Positions 26,074-34,502 of a stretch of DNA of 64,000 bases are shown here, piece after piece. This DNA is from Clostridiaceae bacterium (GTDB lineage Bacteria; Bacillota; Clostridia; Lachnospirales; Lachnospiraceae), in NCBI GenBank assembly GCA_910575795.1, contig CAJTGE010000012.1, positions 1 to 64,000 of the forward strand. The letters are read 5' to 3'. Under the pieces are notes generated by a model, which worked only from the letters and a program-made list of their open reading frames with translations, did no database searches and had not been told where the DNA came from. How positions within the stretch are numbered: position 1 is the first letter of the stretch; each line of letters begins with the position of its first letter. Position numbers and translations under genes: made by a program.

Positions 26074-27129
26074 ATGAGACAATTTTTTGGCATGAGTCAG
26101 AGCGGAAATCTGGCGGAAGCAGTTCGCGGGCTGGATCGGCCTCAGTTTATTATGCTTTTATCCAATCATGCCCAGTTTGAAGCCCATGTCAAAAATCTGG
26201 AGGCGCTCTATCCCGGTATTCCCAGCATCGGCTGTATCGGTATGAGTTATGACGACAGGATTGTGGAAAATGGAGTCGGCGTCGTCGCGTTTTTGGATGG
26301 AGTCGCCGCGGCGGCCAATGTCCTTGAGGAGGTTTCTACCGTACCGGTTAAATATATCGAACGCCTGGAGCGCGACCTTGCAAAGGCCGGCGGCACAGAG
26401 CGCGATACGGTGTGTATTGATCTCTGCAGCGGGAACGACGCCTGCGTGCTGAGCACCATTTATTCGGTCCTGGGGCCCAGGAAGATCTCGCTGGTCGGGG
26501 GAACCGGCGACGCGGGCCTGGTATCCGCCAATGGCGTTGTCTATCACGATGCCGTTGCCTATGCGATCGTGCGAAATCTCCGCGGGCGGGTCAAAACATA
26601 CAAAGAAAACATTTATCATCCACTGGGGGATTACCGTTTTATCGCCTCCCACACAGACCGCGCCAATTACATACTCGGCTCGCTGAACGGCAAGCCGGCC
26701 AAGCAGGTTTACGAGAGCATCCTGCATGTCACGGATCAGCAGATTCTGACGCAGACCTTTAAAAATCCGTTCGGGAAGATCAACGGGGATGATACCTGCA
26801 TTATTTCCATCAAAGAAGTAAACGGAAACGCCCTGGCCTGTTTTCGCCAGGTCAATGATTCCGATGTCCTGCTCCTTTTGGAGCTCGGCGATTTTAAAGC
26901 CATCACCGAGGAAACCATCCGCCAGATCAGCCGCGATTTCCCCACCCGTTCCGCCGTGTTTTCCGTGAACTGCCTGTTCCGGTATAAGCTGTTTACGGAA
27001 CACAACTATATGCAGGAATACTTAAGGAAGATGTCGGCCCTGGGCAGCCACGCCGGCCTGGTCGGCTATGGGGAGCACTACAACAATCGCTTTGTCAATC
27101 AGTCCATGACCTGCGTGGTATTTGAATAA
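26074..27129 (+). CDS. FIST domain sensory protein
   Basis: 351 residues from ATG 26074, preceded by GGAAGGGGAG; upstream in-frame codons have no site. FIST N-terminal domain (about 20-205, PSIGCIGMSYDD, VSLVGGTGDAG, AVAYAIVRNLRG) followed by FIST_C (about 215-345, ending GLVGYGEHYNNRFVNQSMTCVVFE). FIST domains are presumed small-ligand sensors and are usually fused to kinases or chemoreceptors. Here it is a separate soluble protein 14 bp before a chemoreceptor signalling protein. Confidence 0.9.
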   Translation: MRQFFGMSQSGNLAEAVRGLDRPQFIMLLSNHAQFEAHVKNLEALYPGIPSIGCIGMSYDDRIVENGVGVVAFLDGVAAAANVLEEVSTVPVKYIERLERDLAKAGGTERDTVCIDLCSGNDACVLSTIYSVLGPRKISLVGGTGDAGLVSANGVVYHDAVAYAIVRNLRGRVKTYKENIYHPLGDYRFIASHTDRANYILGSLNGKPAKQVYESILHVTDQQILTQTFKNPFGKINGDDTCIISIKEVNGNALACFRQVNDSDVLLLLELGDFKAITEETIRQISRDFPTRSAVFSVNCLFRYKLFTEHNYMQEYLRKMSALGSHAGLVGYGEHYNNRFVNQSMTCVVFE

Positions 27130-27143
27130 AGAGGGGGAGATGA

Positions 27144-28094
27144 ATGTTTTTTCTAAAGAAAGGCAAAAAGAAGCCGAAACAGACGCAGCACAGCGGCAAC
27201 AGCCTCTATCCGGTACTGCACGTGATTGACAGTCTGAACGATTATAAAAGGGAACTCATTGAAAAAGAGGTGGAATCTTTGCGGGCGCTGAACAGCGTCG
27301 GGATCTCCTTCTCCGGCGTCTTAAATGAGGCGGATGAATTCCAGACGCACCTTCAGGATCTGGGGCAGTCCTTTTCCAATATCAACGAGGCGGCCGGCCG
27401 TTTTGCGGACGTGAGGAAAGCCATCTCCGACTCCGTATCTGAGGCCCAGGATAAGGTGGCGGAGCTCAAATCCACCTCCATGGATGTGGAAAAATCCTAC
27501 AGCGAAATGGAGCACACATTTGAGCAGCTCCAGTCCGCGGTTAAGGATATCCAGCAGTGCATGGGCCGGATCGTCTCCATTGCGGATCAGACAAATATCC
27601 TCGCCATCAACGCCTCCATCGAGGCCGCCAGGGCCGGCCAGGAGGGAAAGGGCTTTGCGGTCGTTGCCGTAAAGGTCCGGGAGCTGGCCGAACAGATCAA
27701 GGATCTGACCAGCGAAGTGGATGTCGGCATCCATAACGTCCAGTCCGGCGCCAGCCAGCTAAGCGGCAGCATCCAGTCCTCCCAGGAGGCGCTGGGGCAC
27801 AGCCTGAACACCGTAAACAGCACGTACGAATCCTTCCAAAAAATCACTGCCGCCGCGGACGGGGCGTCCTCCGTACAGGATGAGATCTCCGGCGTGATCA
27901 ATGACTCCAACCAGGCGCTGCAGCTTATTTACCAGTTCTTCCACAGCATCCAGAAGCGCTATCAGGAGGTGGTAACGCATATCGAGCATGCGAAGAAGCT
28001 TGGGACCACAAAGAGCTGTATGTTTGAAGATATTGATAATATGATGTCGCAGATTCCGGTGATTGTGAAAGAGGTGCAGTCTGAGAAAGGGTGA
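27144..28094 (+). CDS. Cytosolic chemoreceptor signalling protein
   Basis: 316 residues with no membrane segment. A Lys-rich N-terminus, coiled coil (about 35-140), then the conserved hairpin tip [29 protein letters not shown] with VRELAEQ, and a return helix ending in a tail that contains [18 protein letters not shown]. The tip residues needed for CheA/CheW contact are intact. No input domain of its own; it presumably reads the FIST partner just upstream (inference). Followed 26 bp later by repeat P2. Confidence 0.9.
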   Translation: MFFLKKGKKKPKQTQHSGNSLYPVLHVIDSLNDYKRELIEKEVESLRALNSVGISFSGVLNEADEFQTHLQDLGQSFSNINEAAGRFADVRKAISDSVSEAQDKVAELKSTSMDVEKSYSEMEHTFEQLQSAVKDIQQCMGRIVSIADQTNILAINASIEAARAGQEGKGFAVVAVKVRELAEQIKDLTSEVDVGIHNVQSGASQLSGSIQSSQEALGHSLNTVNSTYESFQKITAAADGASSVQDEISGVINDSNQALQLIYQFFHSIQKRYQEVVTHIEHAKKLGTTKSCMFEDIDNMMSQIPVIVKEVQSEKG

Positions 28095-28119
28095 TGGCCT
28101 TATTTCAATTTAAGGATTC

Positions 28120-28278
28120 GTGAAAAGGGCCGCCAGAGGCAGCTTCTATATCCAACAGAACCCCGCTTCCGCCCGGAGAAAAGCGCAGCGGACGCTAAGC
28201 TCGGAAAGACCTCGCTAAGCGCCGGCGGTTTTCTACGGGTTCTTTATGGATATAGAAGCTGCCTCTGGCTACGTTACC
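28120..28278 (+). repeat. Palindromic repeat family P, copy P2
   Basis: Begins GTGAAAAGGGCCGCCAG. Outer arms 28132-28154 and 28247-28269 are a perfect 23-bp inverted repeat with variable centre AGGCAGCTTCTA between the constant ends GCCAG and TATCCA. Inside are GAACCC/GGGTTC, CGCTT/AAGCG and a CTAAGC-rich stem. It follows the chemoreceptor stop by 25 bp and is inverted relative to P3 and P4. Confidence 0.9.
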
Positions 28279-28284
28279 GGCAAG

Positions 28285-28505
28285 CGTAGGATCAGGAGTA
28301 TGATGTTGAAATTATTACAATACTTCTAATATTACAAATTAATATGTTATAAGTCTTAATATCTTTAAATTTTTTTATATAATCTTATTTCAAAAATTAT
28401 ATCAATAAATATTTTGACCTTAATGACATGTCATTATCTCATGACCTCAAAATATATTTTCTTATAATCCATCCATTGCAGATATACAGACAGAAATCTG
28501 CGGCC
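28285..28505. other. A/T-rich gene-free stretch
   Basis: A marked drop in GC within an otherwise GC-rich window, with many runs of T and A and short inverted repeats (for example TTGACCTTAATGACATGTCATT contains ATGACATGTCAT). No gene, promoter or RNA family could be assigned. Together with 28120-28278 and the following 170 bp it makes a 582-bp gap before the PAP2 gene. Confidence 0.5.
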
Positions 28506-28508
28506 TTT

Positions 28509-28528
28509 CGATAACGTAGCCCTCTCAC
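28509..28528 (-). repeat. Collapsed remnant of family P
   Basis: CGATAACGTAGCC joined directly to CTCTCAC. The first part is the outer 3' flank of family P (ATAACGTAGCC in P3, GTAACGTAGCC in P2 reversed), the second matches the opposite outer flank (CCCYTCAC). The whole palindrome is absent between them. Confidence 0.5.
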
Positions 28529-28582
28529 GAATTTAAACAGTAACACGATTCCTTCAATTTTCTTAACCTTTTCTAAACCCCC

Positions 28583-28611
28583 TTGAACTCCTTCCCCCGG
28601 TATGCTATAAT
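28583..28611 (+). promoter_or_regulatory. Promoter of the PAP2 gene at 28677
   Basis: -35 TTGAAC (28583-28588), 17-bp spacer, -10 TATAAT (28606-28611). Confidence 0.7.
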
Positions 28612-28676
28612 CACTCAAAATCAAAAACTGTTAAAAAACTGTTAATAAATATGAAATTAACGACGAGGTACCTGCC

Positions 28677-29330
28677 ATGAAACACTTCCTGAAAAAATAC
28701 GGCCACCTCTGGATCTTAAGCTATGGCTTTATCTATCTGCCATGGTTCATCCGTCTGGAGCAAACCGTCACCAGCCATTACCATGTGATCCACTCCTCCC
28801 TCGACGACCGGATCCCGTTTAACGAATATTTTATTATCCCTTATCTCCTGTGGTTCGTGTACGTGGCGGGCGCCATCACGTATTTCTTTTTCACAAACCG
28901 CGAGGACTATTACCGGCTCTGCATCTTTCTCTTTACGGGGATGACCCTGAGCCTGTTGATCTGCACCCTGTTCCCCAACGGGACAGATTTCCGCCCCGTC
29001 GTGGATCCGGATAAAAACCTCTGTTCCAGAATTGTATCGATCCTGTACCAGACCGACACCTGTACCAACGTATTTCCCAGCGTACATGTATACAATTCCA
29101 TCGGAACACACATTGCCATCATGAAAAGCGAACAGCTCCGCTCCCGCCGCTTAATACGGACCGCGTCCTTTGTCCTGATGGTTTCCATCTGCCTGGCCAC
29201 TGTCTTTTTAAAGCAGCACTCCGTCATAGACGGCGTGGCCTCCGCCCTCCTAAGCGCCTCCATCTACCCGCTGGCCTATGCAGGATGCGCCCAGGGCAGA
29301 GAAAAAACGCGGCCCGAGTTCATCCGCTAA
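28677..29330 (+). CDS. PAP2-type membrane phosphatase family protein
   Basis: 217 residues with about six membrane segments. PAP2 signature pieces: FPSVHVYNSIGTH (motif 2 region; Ser-Val-His in place of SGH) and LKQHSVIDGVAS (motif 3). It likely acts on a membrane lipid phosphate or diphosphate, but could be an inositol phosphorylceramide synthase-like member. Monocistronic. Its stop codon TAA lies at the junction with a fragment of repeat Q. It is flanked by inverted family P repeats. Confidence 0.8.
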   Translation: MKHFLKKYGHLWILSYGFIYLPWFIRLEQTVTSHYHVIHSSLDDRIPFNEYFIIPYLLWFVYVAGAITYFFFTNREDYYRLCIFLFTGMTLSLLICTLFPNGTDFRPVVDPDKNLCSRIVSILYQTDTCTNVFPSVHVYNSIGTHIAIMKSEQLRSRRLIRTASFVLMVSICLATVFLKQHSVIDGVASALLSASIYPLAYAGCAQGREKTRPEFIR

Positions 29331-29371
29331 ATGTGCATGCAAGCATGCCCACTTGGCTCGCTGCTCGCGGG
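29331..29371 (+). repeat. Dispersed repeat family Q, 3'-end fragment
   Basis: ATGTGCATGCAAGC, CCCACTTGGCTCG, CGCGGGAA: the last ~41 bp of family Q, retaining the GTGCATGC/GCATGCCCAC stem only. In the full copies the preceding bases are CGCCAA; here they are CGCTAA, which is the stop codon of the PAP2 gene. Confidence 0.8.
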
Positions 29372-29418
29372 AATAAAACAGAGAGCATCCGGACATCATC
29401 CGCGCTCTCTGTTTTATT
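29372..29418. terminator. Terminator after PAP2 gene
   Basis: Perfect 15-bp stem AATAAAACAGAGAGC (29372-29386) with its complement at 29404-29418, ending TTTTATTTC. It starts inside the end of the repeat Q fragment. Confidence 0.8.
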
Positions 29419-29530
29419 TCTGTATGCGCTCCATTCATAAACTGAACAAAATTCCTGAAAAAGCACACAGTGTCAGATTCTACAAGTATCAGGATTTCAT
29501 ATCAAAACTCCGCGCCAATTCTAAGCCAGC

Positions 29531-29688
29531 CAATAACGTAGCCAGAGGGCGCTTTTGTATCCATAAGGAACCCGTAGAAAACCGCCGGTACTTAGCGAGG
29601 TCTTTTCGAGCTTAGTACCGCTGCGCTTTTCTCCGAGCGGAAGCGGGGTTCCGTTGGATACAAAAGCGCCCTCTGGCGGCCCCTTCAC
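29531..29688 (-). repeat. Palindromic repeat family P, copy P3
   Basis: Outer arms 29541-29563 and 29655-29677 form a perfect 23-bp inverted repeat with variable centre AGGGCGCTTTTG between GCCAG and TATCCA. The inner stem has GGTACT/AGTACC where P2 and P4 have a CGCT/AGCG type stem. Flanks are ATAACGTAGCC and GGCGGCCCCTTCAC. It is 13 bp from the stop codon of the glycosyltransferase and oriented with it. Confidence 0.9.
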
Positions 29689-29701
29689 GCCCTCCCCACG
29701 C

Positions 29702-30721
29702 TTAATTAAACCCATAAAACTTCTGCGTAATCTTATAACAGGCGATCGATACCTTCCGCCCGCCCTTTCCCGGCAGGTTTACGCCCTGTCCCAGGAATCC
29801 CCACCGCAGCCGCAAATACAGCGGGAAATTACTCTGCTTTAAATACTGCCACAGCTCCCGTTTTTTACCCAGATCCTCCTCCGTCCCGGAGCGGATGGCC
29901 AGAATCGAGGAGACGGTCATCATGATCTCCAGATAGCGGATCATATAGCGCTTCAGCTTCCGGTCCGCAAGCTTCATCACATCGCAGCAGCCAAGCATCA
30001 GCTTTGTCACCCGGATCTGCTGATCCAGGCGGCCGATCATCACCTTCTCATTGACAGACTGATCGTCGCGGCCGATGAAATACCGGTAAAAATTCACATC
30101 CAGGTAGTACATGGATTTCACATACGGGAGCGGCTGGTAGACAAAGATATTGTCCACATAAAACGTGTGCTCCGGCAGCTTAAGCCCGCACTCCCTCAGA
30201 AGCCCTGTGCGGTAAATCACGGAATGCATCAGGATATACTGGCCCAGTATGAACATCTTCACCCCGCTCCAGTCCGTGATCTCTTCCCTGGGGATAGCGC
30301 TTTTGTAGCTCATCACCTTCTTACGCCTGGCGCCCTGCTTCTCATACACAAAGTTCGTCACCATCATATCCGGGCTGCTCTCCATGGCCGCAAATTCCCG
30401 CAAAGCCGCAAGGACTCTCTCGTAAGCCTCCCCGTTCACCCAGTCATCGCTGTCCACGACCTTAAAATAGAGGCCCGAGGCATGGGAAAGCCCTGTGTTC
30501 ACCGCCTCGCCGTGGCCGCCGTTTTCCTGATGGATGGCGCGGCAGATACCGGGATAGCGCGCCTCGTATTCATCGGCAATCTGCGGCGTCTCATCCTTCG
30601 CGGAGCCGTCGTCCACGATCAGGATTTCCACCTCGTCCCCGCCCGGGAGCAGGGACTCAATGCAATTTCTCATATACGCGGCGGAATTGTAGCAGGGGAT
30701 CGCAAAGGTCAAAAGCTTCAA
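29702..30721 (-). CDS. Family 2 glycosyltransferase
   Basis: 339 residues if started at TTG 30721 (KLLTFAIPCYN follows immediately); GGGGAGGGGGT lies nine bases upstream and the previous stop is 4 bp away. An ATG at 30760 would overlap the HD gene by 35 bp and add residues without family similarity. GT-A fold: FAIPCYNSAAYM, ILIVDDGSAKDET, and the metal-binding DSDDWVNG. No membrane segments. Likely adds a sugar to a surface polymer; specificity unknown. Confidence 0.88.
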   Translation of the reverse strand: MKLLTFAIPCYNSAAYMRNCIESLLPGGDEVEILIVDDGSAKDETPQIADEYEARYPGICRAIHQENGGHGEAVNTGLSHASGLYFKVVDSDDWVNGEAYERVLAALREFAAMESSPDMMVTNFVYEKQGARRKKVMSYKSAIPREEITDWSGVKMFILGQYILMHSVIYRTGLLRECGLKLPEHTFYVDNIFVYQPLPYVKSMYYLDVNFYRYFIGRDDQSVNEKVMIGRLDQQIRVTKLMLGCCDVMKLADRKLKRYMIRYLEIMMTVSSILAIRSGTEEDLGKKRELWQYLKQSNFPLYLRLRWGFLGQGVNLPGKGGRKVSIACYKITQKFYGFN

Positions 30722-30725
30722 TCCT

Positions 30726-31322
30726 CTATACCCCCTCCCCTTCTGCCGCCATGGCCTCATTTACCGCATCCTCACAGGAGCGCATGGCCAGGATCGTCTG
30801 CTCAAACAGCCGGTTCAAATCCCAGGAAAGCATGTCCGCGCCCTCTTTGATAACATCCCTGGAGCAGCCGGCCGCAAATTTTTTGTCCTTAAATTTCTTC
30901 TTTAAGCTGGATGCCTCCATGTCCTTTGCGCTCTTCGAGGGCCGCATCTTCGCAGCCGCCCAGATAAGCCCGGTCAGCTCGTCCACGGCGTAGAGCACCT
31001 TTTCCATCTCATGCTCCGGGGCTGTCTTCACGCGGCGGCCGTATCCGTGGCTGATCACGCCGTGGATCACCTCCTCCTCCGCGCCGCCCTCTCTCAAAAG
31101 CTCGGGAGCTTTTAAGCAGTGTTCATCCGGGTAAAGCTCAAAGTCAATATCATGAAGAAGGCCCACAATTCCCCAGAACGCCTCCTCCTCCCCGTAGCCC
31201 AGCTCGCGCGCATACCAGCGCATCACACCCTCCACCGTCAGGCCGTGACGGATGTGGAACGGTTCCTTATTATACGTTTTCAAAAGCGTCAGCGCCTGTT
31301 CTCTGCTCAGTGATGTTTTCAT
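30726..31322 (-). CDS. HD domain hydrolase
   Basis: 198 residues. HD pattern: HIRHGLTVEGVMRWYAREL, then LLHDIDFELYPDEHC, later VISHGYG and YAVDELTGLIWAAAKMRPS. These supply His and Asp residues for a metal-dependent phosphohydrolase. Substrate unknown. It precedes the glycosyltransferase by 4 bp and is probably co-transcribed. Confidence 0.85.
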   Translation of the reverse strand: MKTSLSREQALTLLKTYNKEPFHIRHGLTVEGVMRWYARELGYGEEEAFWGIVGLLHDIDFELYPDEHCLKAPELLREGGAEEEVIHGVISHGYGRRVKTAPEHEMEKVLYAVDELTGLIWAAAKMRPSKSAKDMEASSLKKKFKDKKFAAGCSRDVIKEGADMLSWDLNRLFEQTILAMRSCEDAVNEAMAAEGEGV

Positions 31323-31459
31323 TTTTCTCTTTCCTTTCGTTTTCTATCCTCCGGTTTTTTACCTTATATAGTTATATCAAAATCCAGCCATAAAATAAAG
31401 GCCAATTTTTACAGAAAAATATATATACTTCCATTTCAGAACATGTTATTATAGAATAC

Positions 31460-31548
31460 GGGCTGTCCCGGCGTATATAAAACATGCTCCGGCGCCCGCT
31501 GCGCTTTTTTGCAGCGCTTTGCCGCATGCCGGATATGCGGGGCAGCCC
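31460..31548 (+). promoter_or_regulatory. Structured leader before the solute-binding lipoprotein
   Basis: GGGCTG (31460-31465) pairs with CAGCCC (31543-31548), with further pairings inside (TCCCG/GGGG, GTATAT/ATAT, GCTGCGC/GCAGCGC around a T6 loop). The folded block ends 33 bp before the gene's ATG. It may be an mRNA leader structure; no riboswitch class recognised. Confidence 0.45.
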
Positions 31549-31581
31549 ATTCACTATTACAGGAAATGGAACGAAACTGCT

Positions 31582-32823
31582 ATGAACAAGAACACGATTG
31601 CATTACTCACAGCCGCTTTTTGCGCCGCCTCCCTCGCCGGGTGCGGCAAAGGCCGCCCTGATCCTGATTTGCAGGACGCTGCCGTGGAGAGCGCGCCCGT
31701 AGAGCTCACGGTCTGGGGCTCAGAGGAGGACGAGGCGCTCTTAAGCCAGATCATCCGCGATTTTACCGCCGCCCACCAGGGAGAGGCTAAGCTGCGCATC
31801 ACCTTTGCGCCGCAGGGGGAATCCCAGTGCAAAGACGTATTACTCGCCGGGCCTAAGGACGGGGCCGATGTCTTTACCTTTGCCGACGATCAGATAAGCG
31901 CCCTGGCGGCGGCCGGAGTGCTTGAGCCTGTCCCGGAGCCGGAGGCCATACAGAGCGCGGGACTGCCCAGCGCCGTGGAAGCCGCCTCCGTGGACGGCGT
32001 GCTCTACGCCTGGCCCCTGACCGCGGATAACGGCTATTTTCTCTATTATAATAAAGACTATTTCACGCAGTCCGATGTCCAGACGCTTGACCGCATTCTG
32101 GAAATCGCCGCCGCACAGGACCGGACGTTCTGCATGGACTGGTCCTCTGCCTGGTATGTGTACGCTTTTTTTGGAAATACCGGCATGGAAGTCGGCTTAA
32201 GCGCGGACGGGATCACGAACTACTGCACATGGAACAGCCAGGAGGGAGCGATCCGCGGCGCGGACGTAGCGCAGGCCATGCTCGATATCGCAGAGAGCCC
32301 GGGCTTTGAAAGCCGCACCGACACGGAATTCCTGGAAGGCGTAAAGGACGGCTCTGTCATCGCAGGCGTCAGCGGCGTGTGGAACGCCGTCGCATTACAG
32401 GAAGAATGGGGCGACGCCCTGGGCGCCTCCAAACTTCCTGCCTATACCTGCGGCGGACGTCCGATCCAGATGGCATCCTTCTCCGGCTGCAAGCTGATCG
32501 GCGTCAACGCCTATTCCGAACACGGAGACTGGGCGGCAAAGCTGGCTGAATACATCACCAGCGAACAGAACCAGAAGCTCCGCTTTGAACTGCGCGGGCA
32601 GGGGCCGGCCAACAAAAACGCGGCCGCCTCCCGCGAGGTCCAGGACGCCCCGGCCATCGCCGCGCTTCTTGCGCAGTCCGAATATTCGAGCCCTCAGAGG
32701 GTCGGCGGAAACTTCTGGGAGCCTGTCACAGTCTTTGCGCAGAACATGGCCGCCGGCAATCCCGACGGCACGGATCTGCAAAATCAGCTCGATAAGATGG
32801 TCGAAGGCGTCACAGCAAGGTAG
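31582..32823 (+). CDS. Extracellular solute-binding lipoprotein (sugar-type, cluster B)
   Basis: 413 residues from ATG 31582. Lipoprotein signal: MNKNTIALL, hydrophobic stretch and lipobox LAGC (Cys about residue 20). The mature part resembles SBP_bac_8/MalE-type binding proteins (ELTVWGSEEDEALLSQIIRDF, ADVFTFADDQISALAAAGVLEP, WPLTADNGYFLYYNKDYF). No permease or ATPase is next to it. Instead, a chemoreceptor starts 11 bp downstream, which suggests that it feeds chemotaxis rather than uptake, or serves an orphan transporter elsewhere. Confidence 0.88.
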   Translation: MNKNTIALLTAAFCAASLAGCGKGRPDPDLQDAAVESAPVELTVWGSEEDEALLSQIIRDFTAAHQGEAKLRITFAPQGESQCKDVLLAGPKDGADVFTFADDQISALAAAGVLEPVPEPEAIQSAGLPSAVEAASVDGVLYAWPLTADNGYFLYYNKDYFTQSDVQTLDRILEIAAAQDRTFCMDWSSAWYVYAFFGNTGMEVGLSADGITNYCTWNSQEGAIRGADVAQAMLDIAESPGFESRTDTEFLEGVKDGSVIAGVSGVWNAVALQEEWGDALGASKLPAYTCGGRPIQMASFSGCKLIGVNAYSEHGDWAAKLAEYITSEQNQKLRFELRGQGPANKNAAASREVQDAPAIAALLAQSEYSSPQRVGGNFWEPVTVFAQNMAAGNPDGTDLQNQLDKMVEGVTAR

Positions 32824-32834
32824 GGGGGACTGAC

Positions 32835-34415
32835 ATGAAACACAAACTCAGCATCCAGAAGCGCCTCATACTCCCCGTCGTACTCCTGGGGATTGTGGCG
32901 CTGATTTCCAATATCCTGTCCATTTTCAGCATTCACAATGTAAATGCAAATGCTGCCAATATCGTGGACAACTACATGGTCGGCGAGGCCATGCTGGCAG
33001 GCATCCACCAGTCTGTCATGAATATCCACAAACTGGCCCTGTCCCACATCGTCGCCACCGATTACTCCACGATGATTAAGGTCGTAGGGCAGATCAAGGA
33101 GGAAGAACGCGGGCTGGACATCCAGATGGCCGAGTATGAGACATACGTCATACGGACCGCCTCCTACCAGGAGCTTCTGGAAAATTATGACTCCTTTAAG
33201 GATTCCCTGATCCGCCTCGTGTGCGCCAGCGCGGACAGCAAGACCCAGGATGCCTACGCGCTCGCCAACGGGGATGTCGCCCGTTTTGCCGAGGCCATTG
33301 AGCGCAATATTGACGATCTGTACGAATCCATTACCTCCCGCGCAGCCAATGCCAGGACGAGGCTTATGGCCGTTTACATCACCTCCCTCATCATCAGCGC
33401 CCTCTCCATTGTGACCGGGATCCTTCTGATACTGGCCGCCCTGCGGATCATCGCCCGCTATGTGGTCGCGCCGATCCGGGGGGCGATCCGGTCGCTTCAC
33501 GGCAGCTCCGAACGCATTGACGGCGTGGTGGGCGAGGTGCTTGACCGCACCCGCACTTCCAATGAGAGCACCGGGGAGCTCTCCCAGCTCGCGGGCAATC
33601 TCTCAGCCGCCATACAGGAGGTGGCCGGCAGCGCCTCCTCGATCAACGGCAGCGCGGAGCGCGTCCGCGGCGATGTCAATGACATGGCCGAGACATGCGC
33701 GGCTCTTATGGAATATTCCATTGCCATGCGCACGCGCGCAGATGAAATGCAGCGATCCGCACAGACGACGATGGAGGTCATCAGCGCCAAGGCGTCGGAG
33801 ATTCTCTCCGTCCTCAGCGAGGCAATCGAGCAGAGCAAAAGCGTGGATCAGATCCAGATCCTCACCACGGATATCATGGGGATCTCCTCTTCCACCAACT
33901 TGATCGCCTTAAACGCCTCTGTGGAAGCCGCGCACGCCGGCCACGCCGGAGAAAGCTTTTCCGTCATTGTAAATGAGATCCGCCGCCTTTCCCGCTCCTG
34001 CGCCGACACAGCGGGCCACATCCAGTCCATCAATGAGACGGTGACAGGCGTTGTACACAGCCTCTCAGGGCACGCCCAGGATCTGGTAGATTACTTAAAT
34101 GACTCGGTCTTAACAGAATTTGAAGAATTTGTCCGCTCCGGAAAGCAGTACCACGAGGACGCCGCCTACATTGAAAAAGCCATGGAGGAGTTCAACGGCA
34201 GGGCCTTTAGCCTCCGCAGCTCGATGGAGGAAATCACGGATTCCATCGGAACCATCACAAAATCCATGGATGACAGCGCCGCCGGCGTCACAGGCGTCGC
34301 TGACAGCGCCCGCAGCCTGGCGGCCGACATGGAGGACATCACAGGGCGGATGGACATCAACCAGCAGATCGTGACCGAGCTGCGCGGGCAGACGGAAATG
34401 CTTGCCAATATGTAA
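32835..34415 (+). CDS. Methyl-accepting chemotaxis-like protein with atypical tip
   Basis: 526 residues. TM1 (about 11-33), extracytoplasmic four-helix region (about 35-180), TM2 (about 182-208) and a cytosolic coiled coil. The tip reads SSTNLIALNASVEAAHAGHAGESFSV: the near-invariant Arg of EAARAG is His and the following GRGFAVVA is ESFSVIV. No clear HAMP. It may couple poorly, or to a divergent CheA/CheW. Paired with the solute-binding lipoprotein upstream. Confidence 0.85.
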   Translation: MKHKLSIQKRLILPVVLLGIVALISNILSIFSIHNVNANAANIVDNYMVGEAMLAGIHQSVMNIHKLALSHIVATDYSTMIKVVGQIKEEERGLDIQMAEYETYVIRTASYQELLENYDSFKDSLIRLVCASADSKTQDAYALANGDVARFAEAIERNIDDLYESITSRAANARTRLMAVYITSLIISALSIVTGILLILAALRIIARYVVAPIRGAIRSLHGSSERIDGVVGEVLDRTRTSNESTGELSQLAGNLSAAIQEVAGSASSINGSAERVRGDVNDMAETCAALMEYSIAMRTRADEMQRSAQTTMEVISAKASEILSVLSEAIEQSKSVDQIQILTTDIMGISSSTNLIALNASVEAAHAGHAGESFSVIVNEIRRLSRSCADTAGHIQSINETVTGVVHSLSGHAQDLVDYLNDSVLTEFEEFVRSGKQYHEDAAYIEKAMEEFNGRAFSLRSSMEEITDSIGTITKSMDDSAAGVTGVADSARSLAADMEDITGRMDINQQIVTELRGQTEMLANM

Positions 34416-34502
34416 CGGAACTGCTGCGGCAGACAGGCCAGCCGCCCACGGAATATTTCTCCGGGCGCATCCGCCGCCTTTCCCCGCCATACCCGCATTC
34501 CC

